64,000 nt of DNA from Phoronis australis. Lineage: Eukaryota > Phoronida > Phoronidae. The translations under genes and the position numbers were made by a program. The stretch is taken from contig NMRA01000461.1 of assembly GCA_002633005.1 (NCBI GenBank), positions 232,864 through 296,863 of the forward strand, read 5' to 3'. Shown here one piece after another: positions 50,101 to 62,100 of the stretch. Under the pieces are notes generated by a model. The model saw only the letters and a list, made by a program, of their open reading frames with translations, searched no databases and was not told the DNA's origin. Positions within the stretch are counted from its first letter, which is position 1. Every line of letters begins with the position of its first letter.

Positions 50101-53100
50101 CGTTCAGTAACGCTAGGATCTCGCTAAAAAGCAAGACTTAGGTCACGTGAGACATTGTCGTGTATTTTAAATTAGATTGCGTGACTTTGACTAGATTTTA
50201 GCTAGGTCCTAGCGTAGGTCCTAGTGTTATTGAAAACATGCCCAAACTTTCCGATCTGGAAATTAGGTGATGTAGAGCACTTTCCGTAGAGAAGCCCGGT
50301 ATATAAGCGTACTGAATTACATCAACCCTTTCTCAAACATCGCGTTAGGAAGTTTGTCAACTTTGAACAAGTTCCTTGCCTCCCACACAACGTTAACTGC
50401 CGCACGTGCATACATGTGCTTCTTGTTTGTATCGACTCCAAATTTGAAATGTTACAGCTCGTCATCACTGGATCGAAGCGCGTTTTTAAGCAAGGTGACA
50501 TCGCCCTGGACACATTTGTGATGAAAAAGCTGGGTGACTACAAGTTGGTTCTGTCATGCGACTTTGAAAACGACCGCCTGTGCAGTTACTTGTCGGATAA
50601 GAGAGGGTACTTTTGGGTGACAGAAAGTGTGAGTTGACTAACCCCCGATTAGCTAATAATCAAGCGACTGTCATTTTGGAATGCTGTGCCAAACGCAAGT
50701 CACTTGTACTGCAAAATCCTGAGCTGCTTTTCAGTGGATTTTAGATATCAGTTTGGGCGTGCTACCTAAAGTCTCTCACGAAATGATTTCAATCCAATGG
50801 GAAATATTGCAACATCTGTAGGTAACTGCTTGCTGACACATTAGTGATCGTCCTGACATACTCGCTAACGCTCTGGTCATCTCGGTAATATTCTCATGTG
50901 CTGCTTCATCTTGTGTTTTTTTTTAAATTTATTGGTCCATTTAAGCTACTCCGGGTTAAAAAACGAGAGTATGGTGAATTACGCATTCATCGAACTCCCA
51001 CAACTCAATGTCCGAACCGACGGGGGCGTTTTGGTAGCGAAAGGTGAGGTCAAGGGAGAATACTCCCCAAATCTAGCGAGACTGTGCGGCACATTCCGAA
51101 AAGTTCTTTCTTTCGCACTTCACCCGACAATAATGTACGCTATTGTCTGTTGCTGGTAGAGCTCATACCTCATAACAGTTAAAATAACGTGCTCGAATTC
51201 GGGCTCATTAAATCTTGCATTGGCAGGGTATTACACTTAAAGTAAAATTTTTACAGAGATTAGTAGTGTGTTATGACAAGTTTGACATCCTTTTCAAATA
51301 AAATCAGGAGTGCCGTTACTTGTACCCAAAATATTCGTGAAGGACTTGGTTCATATTTACACTTATTCAGCAAAAATGACTTCTATTTGATCATTCAACG
51401 TCATCAACCTCTCACGTTAATGTCTGCCGTTTTGGTAGCACATAAATATCGCGGAACATCTACCTTAAAATAGTACGGTAATAGCGTGTACTTGAGGCAT
51501 ATTCAGTCTACAAAGTGCACCCTTGTGAGCGCGGTCTGACCTCCAAAGTAGATCTGGAGACGAAAATCTTAATTGAAAATTCGTGTTCTATTTTACATCG
51601 TACTTAATTTAAGTGTAGTATTCTTTTATCGAATTCGTTATTATCTAGGTACAGTTGTACTCAGGTAGAACTGAGCGGTATTAATTGATTCAGAGTTAGA
51701 TGTCCGAAATTAAACCCCAAACCCAAGTCCTTAAAGGCTTGCACATGCACCAGGTGAGTAAAGTTAGATATTTACACTTCTCCAATGTGTATTACAATGC
51801 TAAATGTGAGACATCATTTCAGTGGTTTTGTCGAATAAAACCTATGGTCACGTAGGAGACTTCTGCCCTTACTCTTCATAACATCATGTATCCTTTTGGT
51901 TTCCCCAAATTTCCTTTTTAGATAACAATTAAGGGTGAATACAGAACGTGTCCAGATGACAGCTAAAATTAAAAATTTACACTAGTAATATCATACTTCA
52001 CACCATTTCCACATAGCTAGGCCACAACAAAGTATATCTTCCTATGTTTAAAGTAGTAATCTACGAGAAACCTTTATCGGTACGAAAAACGAACGTCCAT
52101 TTATAATAGTTAAAGTTTGCTCCTTACAATATTTGTTGATCCACGTTACACCAATGCGGTGGAGAATTCTTCACTTCTTGCCTTCTCAAAATTTTGTTGT
52201 TGAAACGCTAGTCGATTACCGCACAACACCATATTTACCCGGATGTACAGTTGCAATATCAGCCAATGTCCATTTTCTTCTAGGAGTGTCTGACCACATA
52301 ACCAAAAGAACATCTTCCATGTCAGTGTTGCTTCCCTTGTTAAACTAATTCTGTCGTGAGTGAAGACTGGGAATCGGCCAACAAGTGCCCTGACCAGTTA
52401 CTGGACCCGACCATATATTTTGGTCTTCCCTTAAATGAGTCTAGGAAATGTCTTCAAAATGTCCACATCAGCCTGAGGGGTCATCACCCTGAGCATTTAT
52501 GTCAAACTACGCCAGGAGACCGCGTCATTCAGTGGAATCTTGCATTAGGTCTACGTTTCTTTCCATCATCACAGAAAACCGGTGGCACTGAAAGTTGAGA
52601 GAAATTCCTACTTTGTTGTACTCGGCAATTACCTATTGCAAGCTCATCCCCCTTCCGAAATGACGACTAACAAATGATGAGTTTTACCCGGCAGCGTGTT
52701 TTTGCCAGGTACAATTGAGACTTGGAAGCGAAGACGTGTCAAAAATGCTGCGTTCTGGTTAGTCACTTATACCGTCACTCAAAGTCCTGTTGGACGGCCA
52801 ATCACGTGTACTTACAAGATTAATAGGGTATGCTTTATGACCTTGGACAAATGACTCAGCCGTGCGATTAACTGCAGAAAGATTGGTATTGGGCCTCTGA
52901 AAACCGGTGTTTCTGGAATTTCGACTAAATGGGAGTTAGTTGTAAGCGGTCATGTTAATGACACCGTTATTTTTCTGTGAATTTTCCTTTTTACTGCTAA
53001 ATTTTACGAAAAAACAAGGTGCTACCTGATCCAAATACAATTACATTAACGTTCAGTCAAATCTCAAACTCTATAGTGTAATTATGGGAAACATGTTTTT

Positions 53101-56100
53101 GCTGAATTAAAATGTATAGTTTGAAGATATTTGGCTAAACAAACCCAATATTTGGTAAGAGACGTCAAAACCCTACTTATAATTTAGTCACTTTTAAAGA
53201 GGGAGGCAACCCTTTTTATATCATTTTTAGTAAAAATGACGTTCTTTGCTTATCCAAGATATGTGTTTCAGTTTATTACGGCTAACCGTAATATTTATTA
53301 TGAGTCGTGCACAGCTCCGGAAGCGATCCCAGCTGTTTTGTTTTGAGTGCGCTCGAGTTTGCTGTGAGGATCGGTTGTGCTGTTGTTTTTGTAATGGTTT
53401 CCTAAAATTTTGGTCACCACTTCCCAATATGGATTGTTAGAGAACACAAGTTTGCTGGAGTTAGGAACATTTTAGTTTGTACTAACCTAAAAATGACTTG
53501 AGACGGCGACCCATGTCACAAAACACAGCGACGAGAGTGACGGAAGTATTGCTCATAGCAGTGGTAACAAGGACGTTTTCTCGAACAGTCAGTGGGTGGA
53601 TATTAGTCTGGATCCCTGTATACACGTGAGGCAGAAAGCGCGAAGGCAGCTGTTGAAAGGGATGAATCAGTGCCTGAGGACAAATATGCTGCGACGGTTT
53701 TGTGCAAATTCACTGAGCGCAATGTTATGTCGACCTCAATTTAATGCCCAGTTGGTTCCACTGGACGGTGACCCGAGCACTTAGACACCTTACAGGTTTA
53801 TCCCGCCGTCTGTCCCACGCCAGACAACTGGTAACTCCTAAAAACCTTCAACGGTTTAGTTAATAAGTTCACATTGCCCTTATTAAATTCCACCGCTTCA
53901 TGTCTGCTTACATGCTCTGGGGTGGAGAAAACACCAGCACAGGGCAACTTCCTGATAGTTCCCTGCTTTACAGGTTGTGTGGAAGGTTAGGAGGCACGGG
54001 TGACATTTAATAAAGCCCCACAACTCACTGATGAGGAAACAGCTCTCGGGGCTTCTCGAGTCAAAAATGCATTTCTCGAGGGCGGCAAATTGCACTGCCG
54101 GAAATCAACACCGCCAACATTGCACCTATGTTTTTCCGGACCCATACTCACTTCTGCGTTCATATTTCTTTTGTAATCCAAAGGAAGAAAATGGTTACCA
54201 AGCAATCGGTAACTCTACTGCTTTGTACGCTGCGGGGACGGTAACGTCGGAGAGTGCCATCTTTCGGAAAGCGGTTTGATGACATACCCAAAGTGCGCAT
54301 GAGACGGCAATGAGCACACCCTTGACACGCAGCAACCGTGCCGCATGTTTACTCACTCGTGAACGAACGGAAATGAATACCGAACGTAAAACCGAGGTAA
54401 AACTGCATGTATGACTAACTCGACAGCTTACACAGTCAGACTATATCAAAGGAAAATGGCGGGAACATTTTATCCCCTTAAACGTCACTTCGGTAGTAAG
54501 ACACGCCTAATTAATGAAGTAACGGGTAGCTGTTTATTAACTGAAAATACATGTATGTCTGAACCGTATTTGTACTAGAGATGACAGGGTAAAAGTTTCA
54601 TTCTCTTTAAGATCTGGGGTGTGACGCAGTCTTAACGAGATGGGGACGCATACCGAGTCACCTCTATCTAAAGTAGTTGACGGCACTTAAAAATCAAATA
54701 TCCTAGAAAGTGAAGAGTGCATCAATTTAAATGAGCAAGTATAATGTATAAGCAAACTACTTCAGACTCAGGGACGAAGCTGAAACAGCATGTCGATGAG
54801 TCCCTGACCCGTGCTTATGGCATGCTTTATGGGAGTGAACCGTGTTTGGCGGTCTGTTATCCGTGTTTCCTCGTGAACGTGAGTCGGTGTCTCGTGTATT
54901 TGGGTGAATGGGTCGCGCATTGTGTGTGAGATCCCTTGTTTGTGAGTCAGTGAACGGTGTTTGCAGGAACGTGAATCATGTTCATGCGTCCGTGACCGTT
55001 TTTATGGGTCCGTCATCCGTATAGTTCATGTCCCTTGGTCTCGGAACTGCAGCGATTCCATTTTAAATACTCAACGCACGCACAGGCATACATGTACAAT
55101 ACCTATGGTTCAAACTAATTGAGGATTCATGGGCATGGTTTTTCATTCTCGACCCTGCCGCTCTTACTTGCAGTTCAACAAACACTCTACTTCGTCATGG
55201 TGACAACTAATCTCATTCATAAATCTTTGTGTTTATTAAAGGGTCCCACACCAGTTGCATGGACAGGCCCTGAAGCCGCATACAACGGGAACTTTTACAT
55301 CTACGCACATGCTGGTGGCGTAATCCGTGGCGCTAAGACAAAACTATATTTGAGACGTATAAATTCGAACGGTGAGTACCGATGCGAGGTAACGATAATG
55401 CGAAACTACAAAAGCACCAATTTCTTGTTGTTTTAATAGTCACCGGTAACTTTATAATTAAAGTACTGTACCCGCAAGTGCTCTGCCGAAGTGGGGGGGA
55501 GGGGGGCAGTTACAGCTCATGACATGTTTGCTTTGTCGTAGTTACTGATGATCTCTTTGTGACACGTCTTTATCTTTAAGTTACTCTTTCCTGATGCACT
55601 CACCGATTTAAAATAATGGGTTTGTTCACTCGAAACATAGTCACCAAAACATGAACATTTCGTTACGCAGGGTCCAGTTTGCGTTTGCTTTATTTCTGTA
55701 TTTTTTATATGTGTGGGGTTATTGCGGGAATCTCCTCAGTCGTGTCGGTCATCAAGGCGGCTACCCACAAAAAATAAGTGATTGGAGTTGTGCTGAAAAA
55801 GAGCATTAAAGGAGCATGCCACCCAAAAAACAACCTACTTTGTATCAATTTAGTTCGAGTAGTTCTACTCCATAACGACCCGTACGGTTGCGTTAATTGA
55901 CACTTGACGGCAGACGGAGGTTTTGAAATTATCCAATGACGTCATCGGTTTCACACGCAGTCTGTTCAGCAGTTCACAACACGGGTTACTGGTGTCAGGT
56001 TATCGCTTGAAGTCATCTTTTAACACGAGTAAATTATCAAACTTCGATGTAAAATCCTTAAAAATACACCGAGTTCTTATAAAAAACGTGTTGTTTTATT

Positions 56101-59100
56101 TTGCTCTTACGGATTTATTGGTATTTAGACACACCGTAGCCTACAAAGTTCGGCAAGCCAATAAGGTCCGAAGCAGGAGTTTGGGGTCTGTTCGGAGATA
56201 ATTTCGCGGCGTGACAATAACGGACTCTGCGCGTGCGTATTACTGGAATTATTATGGGAAGTTACTGACAGCAACCCGTTTACCAATATAAAAAGGAATT
56301 CTTTAAAATTGTAGGAGAAATTACATATTAATTTTTTGATGACCTTTCCACTAATTGACCTCTTCCGGTGCATTATGAGCCCCGATGAGGGAGTAATTGT
56401 TAACTCGATTAAAAGTGTGGTTAATGCTAATAATCACAGATGGTTTACTTCAAGCACTTCATAATACAATATGAATGAAGTGGTCAAACTTTCAGAAGAA
56501 AAATGCACCTAATGACCCCATGGGTGCACCAAATGACCTGAAAGTTTAGAATTCATACTCAATCGCACTTAGTAAACAGATAAGTAATTCTGAAGTCTAT
56601 AGCTCAAAATTTTAGTTTGCACTCAATGGCCTTTGACCTATTTTTCTGATTGGTTAGGCCTATTGCGAAGTAAAGGAGGGCATTCAATTGGCATGTTGAC
56701 TTACACCAGTGTTCTGAAATTGAAAAGAATTCCTTGAAAAACGTAAGAGATATTACATTTTGAACGTTACATGACCTTTGCACTAATTGACCTTATCCGG
56801 TGCATTTTAAGCATCTTGAGGAGCATTATTGCAAAGCCCATGGAAAATGTGTTTAACGCTGAGAATCACAGTTGTCTAACGGTTGACACTTCAGAATACT
56901 TGCTGATTGAAAAGGTCCAATTTTCAGAAGAAAAAAGCACCTAATGACCCCATGTTTGCACTAAATGACCTGAAACTTTAGATTCCGATTTGATTTACCT
57001 GTGGCAATCAGACCTGTCAATTTGAAGTGTCTAGCTCAAAATTTTAGTTTGCACCTAATCACCTTTCACCTATTTCACCTGATTGGATGACCCGATAACT
57101 TAGAAAAAGTAATTTTTTAAATTGTCATGTTGACTTATACCTGTGCACCGAATTTGAAAAAGATAGCTTTAAAACTGAAGGAGGAGTAGCATTTTGAAAA
57201 TTATATGACCTTTGCACCAAACGACCTCTTCCGGTGCAAAATGAAATATGATTACATAACCAATCAACATTTAAATACTGTCAAAAGTCATTTGCTGAAT
57301 TTAAAGACCGTACCTGCACCCAATTTGAAGTTATTAAGCCTCAAAGTTGGTCGAAGAAGAATAAGAAGAATAAGAATAAAATTGAAGAAAACCCAGGAAC
57401 AACACTACTCTGTGCTTATTCGCGCAGAGTAATAACGAATAACGAAGGAAAACCCCGTTTCCCGTTTCGCTTACTTCATGGAAATGATCTCAGTGTAGTG
57501 AACCAGTGCTTTAAGTCAAAGAATGCTTTAGACTACTAACTGTTTTAAAATTGTTCTCTTGTTTAACTTTCGTCAAAATGGGCGTCTTTTATGGGCGTGG
57601 AAATACCTGACAATTTGTGATCACCTTCAATCAAACCAGGCGAACTCAGAATTTATGAAATTGGATTGAACCTCAGAAATAACAAATGATTATGGAGAAC
57701 AAGGCAATGCGAGTTTGTGAGATAGGCGACTTAAATCGAAACTCTCTTTTGCAAAAAGCAAGGGTTAATTTAATACCGCTTTAGTAAAAATCGAACTTTC
57801 TTAAACCGGAAACATGGCGAAATGATCATGGAATGTGTAGGTTTCTGGGAAGCCAGAAGTGGGTACTAAACCATCAAAACAAAGTTGCAGTCAATTTTTT
57901 CACATCACAACGTTTGAGATTTTTATAATTGTTTGGTTTGTTTTTCAAAAACTCGGTTAACGGTTCGAGTACCTTTTCGTAATTAGCGAACTATGTTTAA
58001 TTGACTAGTCGCAAGATCCCCCCGCTTGCGTAATGTCTACCAACAAATTATACGTTTTACCGGACAACGTGTTGTTTGTCGGATAAAATGGCGGCTTGAA
58101 AACAAAGGTTTGTCAAGGATGATGCGTTCTGATTGGTCAGTTAAGCCGTCACTCAAAGTCCTGGTAATAGGTCAATTGTCCAAACACCTTCAAATAAGCA
58201 ATGCCTTCCTTGAATTAGAGCCAAAACATAATAGTCACGTAGGTAAAACTTGGTAATTACTCTCAACAAAGTTTCGATGAGTTGTCCTAACATACATCAC
58301 ATAAGAGAACCGTGTAAAACTGTCACAGAGGAAAAATGAGTGTCAAAAATCGCTGGTTTGGTATCTGAAAGCCCCAAAATAGCGAATGCAAATCACTATT
58401 TATGTTTTGATTGGTGACCAGTCACATTGACTTGGCTTATGATAATGAGGTAGATCAGTAGGACGTGGTTGTCATTAGGGAATCATGGCTACCGTTCGTA
58501 AATGTATCTGCTGTGCAGGGTTGCATGAAAAGTCCCACTCACTTACTTCCTCTAAATCTTTTTCCTATTTTGTTTCAGTCCTTAGGCACAGTTGTACTAT
58601 TTTGTGTATAATTTTGCCTTTATTGTGAGCTCTTCTTTGAACAATGACACTTTCTAAAATAAAATCATTTTAACTCGACAGTACATACAACAAGTTCATC
58701 ACGCGGACACACTGAATAATAATTTCTTGAAAGGTTATTCGGTGAGACATCTCAGTGATGTTCCGTCTCTTACTAACAACAATTTTAAAATATGGCCCAT
58801 AGATAGTATATAGGGCGTTCAAAGTTTTAAAAATTCTCATTTCTGGAGGATGGCGGCGGTGTTCAGAAAACCTTTTTGAGCACACAGAAAAAAATGGTCA
58901 TTTACGAGGGCATCTGCGAGTATTCATGATTTGTGAGAGCTTGACCAATGTCCTCTACAGTGTTTAGAAATGGGTAATGTGTGATATGATTGCTGGTATC
59001 ACCTGAAATGTCTTTTGCATGATTATATATCTCAAAAAGTTAACTACTCCTTGATGCATTTATATGCATGCATATATGTAATTTATGTCTTCCAATTTGT

Positions 59101-62100
59101 TACTTATAGTGTGAAAGGAAATCCGAAATTTCACTACTGTAAGACGATGGAGATTTCTGATTTGTTCTTCACTATTTCAAAGAAAACCTATTACAAAAAA
59201 CAGTTTAGACGATGTAATAAATTGTACCAAGTGTTGTCAGTTAAGTAAATATGCCATCGCTGGTGCGTGAACTTCCTTGTTCAGGCAATGCATGGCTCAT
59301 GCAAAACTCGATTCTCTTTCACCTCAATACACTCTACACAACTACCAAAAAAAACTACTTTTTACGCTCTGAAAATTGGTTGGATGACTCCGTTGTGTAG
59401 TGGTTAAGGTGCTGGACTCAAATGTCTATAGTTTCAGAAGTCGTGGGTTCAAATCTTTCCTCTGACAGTACATTGTATATATTCAAAAAATCACACCATG
59501 ATTTTACCCGGCAATTCGTTGTTGAATGCCGCGTTCTGTTTGATCAGTTAAAGCCGAAGCCAACCTTTTTCATGTCATTTTTAGCAAAAATAAGGTTCTT
59601 TGATTATCCCTGACACATTTTTCAGTTATTTACTGCTTTTCGTAATTTAATTAATTACTCGTCGTGTACTCCGAAAGTGACGTTTTGGGAGGCAAGAATT
59701 TCGCGCCAATTTCGTTTCATATAGTCTGACTGTCAGAGCAGTCGAGTCAGTCATTGTTCTACCTCGGTTGTGATAAGTTCGGTCGTCGTTTGCTTTTGCT
59801 TACGAGTCAGTCAACATCCCACGCTGTTGCTGCGTACTGGGGTGTACACATTCTCGTCTCACGTTCAGAGGAAGAACTGTCCCACTTGCCCGAGTGTCCC
59901 GCCACACACTCCCACCGAAGGGTGATCTGAGCACCTAAAGTGCTTGCATGCCGCCGTGTGGCTCCCTCGCCACACACCTGACACCTTCCATATAGCTCCA
60001 ATACAAGTCCACAATAAACTTATCAAACTTAGGCTAACCGATCTGTTCATTGGATGACGAACTGTCCTCTTCACTGGGTGTCGAACTGGGCCTTTATTCA
60101 CTCCCACTTCTCAAAATCGCTGCAGGGCTGCTTACCGGCTCTGGGCTAGAGACAACAGCACAGGGCGAATCACTGCTAGTTCCCGGATTTGCGAGCGTTG
60201 TGTTACGTTCGGAGGCACGGGTGATAGTAGATGAAGTGCCTCAAGTCACTTTATATAGTTGCCACAGCTCGCGAGGCTTCTCAATTCAAAAACGCACTTC
60301 TCGAGGTTGGCGACGGGGCACTGCCTGGAATCAACAGCGACGGTATGGTACCCTTCTTCAGGCGTTGTTTCGCAGGGACCTTCATCAAATCAGCATACAT
60401 ATATGTCATAATCTGACGGCAGAAAATGCTTGCCACACACTCGGTAACACTCCACTGCTTTTTACGTTGCGTGGATGGGTAGCGCTGCGTTCTTCGCTTG
60501 AACGAGCTAGCCAAGTACGGCGAAGTGTGCCATCCTTCGGCAGGCGACGCAAGGTACCCAAAGCGCGTGTGAGACGATAATGAGCACATCTCGGCACGCA
60601 GCAACAGCGTTGCATGTTGACTGACTTGTAAACAAAAACAAACGACCACCGAATTTATCACAACCGAGGTAGAACAATGACTGACTCGACAACTCTCACA
60701 GTCAGACTATAATGAAAAGAAATTGGCCCGAAACTCTTTCTTCCCAAAACGTCACTTCCGGAGTAGAGGACGAGAAATTAATCAAATTACGAAAAGCTGT
60801 AATTTAGTGAAAATTGTGTCTGGGATAATCTACAAACCTTATTTTTGCTAAAAGTGACATGAAAAAAGGTTGCTCTCGCCTTTAATCTGTCACTCAAAAT
60901 CCTGGCAATATGTCAATTACAACTACAATTCAAATACACACGGTTTTCAAACTTAGTCTAAAGCGCTTACCCGATATACGCTATATAGGCACTAAGATTA
61001 GCCAGTGGTACTGTTATTTTATTGTTCTGGCTGTATAACTGTTAAAATAATCATCACTGTCCTAGCACTGGCAAAACCATTCTGTCTGACGTTTGCGTAC
61101 AATATGCACGGCTGCCACACGGGGGCACTACGAATACGTCTCGTAGACGTAGAAGGACGCATCAGACAGCCCATCTGGTCTGCCCAAGGAGACAAAGGGT
61201 ACCCATGGAAAAAGGCCAAGATACACGTGGACCGAGCGGACACGAAGCAGGTAGGAATGAATAAATATTTTGCTATCAATATGATGAGCATTTCTATATA
61301 ATATATTTTCTCATATTGCTTGATCACCTAGGCTCAAGTGGGAAAATCAATTAAGTGAACATTGTTTTTTTTGTCCTAAGGAGAATGCCACTAAAACCCC
61401 TACCGAATAGTTCTACTTGATAAGAGCAAGTTCAGTTAATTTAACTGACATCAGATGACAGACGGAGGTGATGAAATCAAACAATGACGTCAGGTGGCTC
61501 CGAATAATTCAAGTCCGTCCGAAAAGGGGAAGACGTCGACACCAGCTAAGATACAGAGTAAAAAAATGTCACTAGGGGGCGGGGCAGTAGTCCATTTGGT
61601 CAAAAACTCGGAGGAATGGGAATAAATCTGTCCAATCTCTTAGTCCTCCTTCAAGAGATTTATGACAAACAGCCGCGGACGCCGGCGCCAGACTCCCGGA
61701 CAGAGATGGCGGCACTAAGCACCCACATGTATATATATATACGCGTATATGTGCGCAAAATTAAATCACAAATATATTCGGTAGCAACCTACCAACAATA
61801 CAGAGAATTGATAATAAAAAACCCGCGAATGTATCAGTTGACACTTCACAACATATTTTAGCAAATCAAGGAGCTAGAACAAGTGTGCTGTTTCGAGGTA
61901 TCTAATACTCGCTACGTGATAAAAAGTCTCGTTTTTCATTCGACTCTATGAAAAATCTGTCAAAATATTTTTTCTCTCCTTTCTTCTTTCTCTTTTCCCT
62001 TGTATACCGCAATTAGCCTCAACAACTGCAGTAGATGTTTCTAGAAAAAAAATTACTGAGAATTAGCCAGTACGACGCCTTTTGGGTCATGTTAGTCCTG

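Noticed and set aside
60050-60580. 176-codon + strand ORF, the longest in the window
   Set aside because: It lies antisense to the THAP remnant inside a transposon, has no recognised domain and is not kept in the sister element; its length comes from the GC-richer transposon interior.
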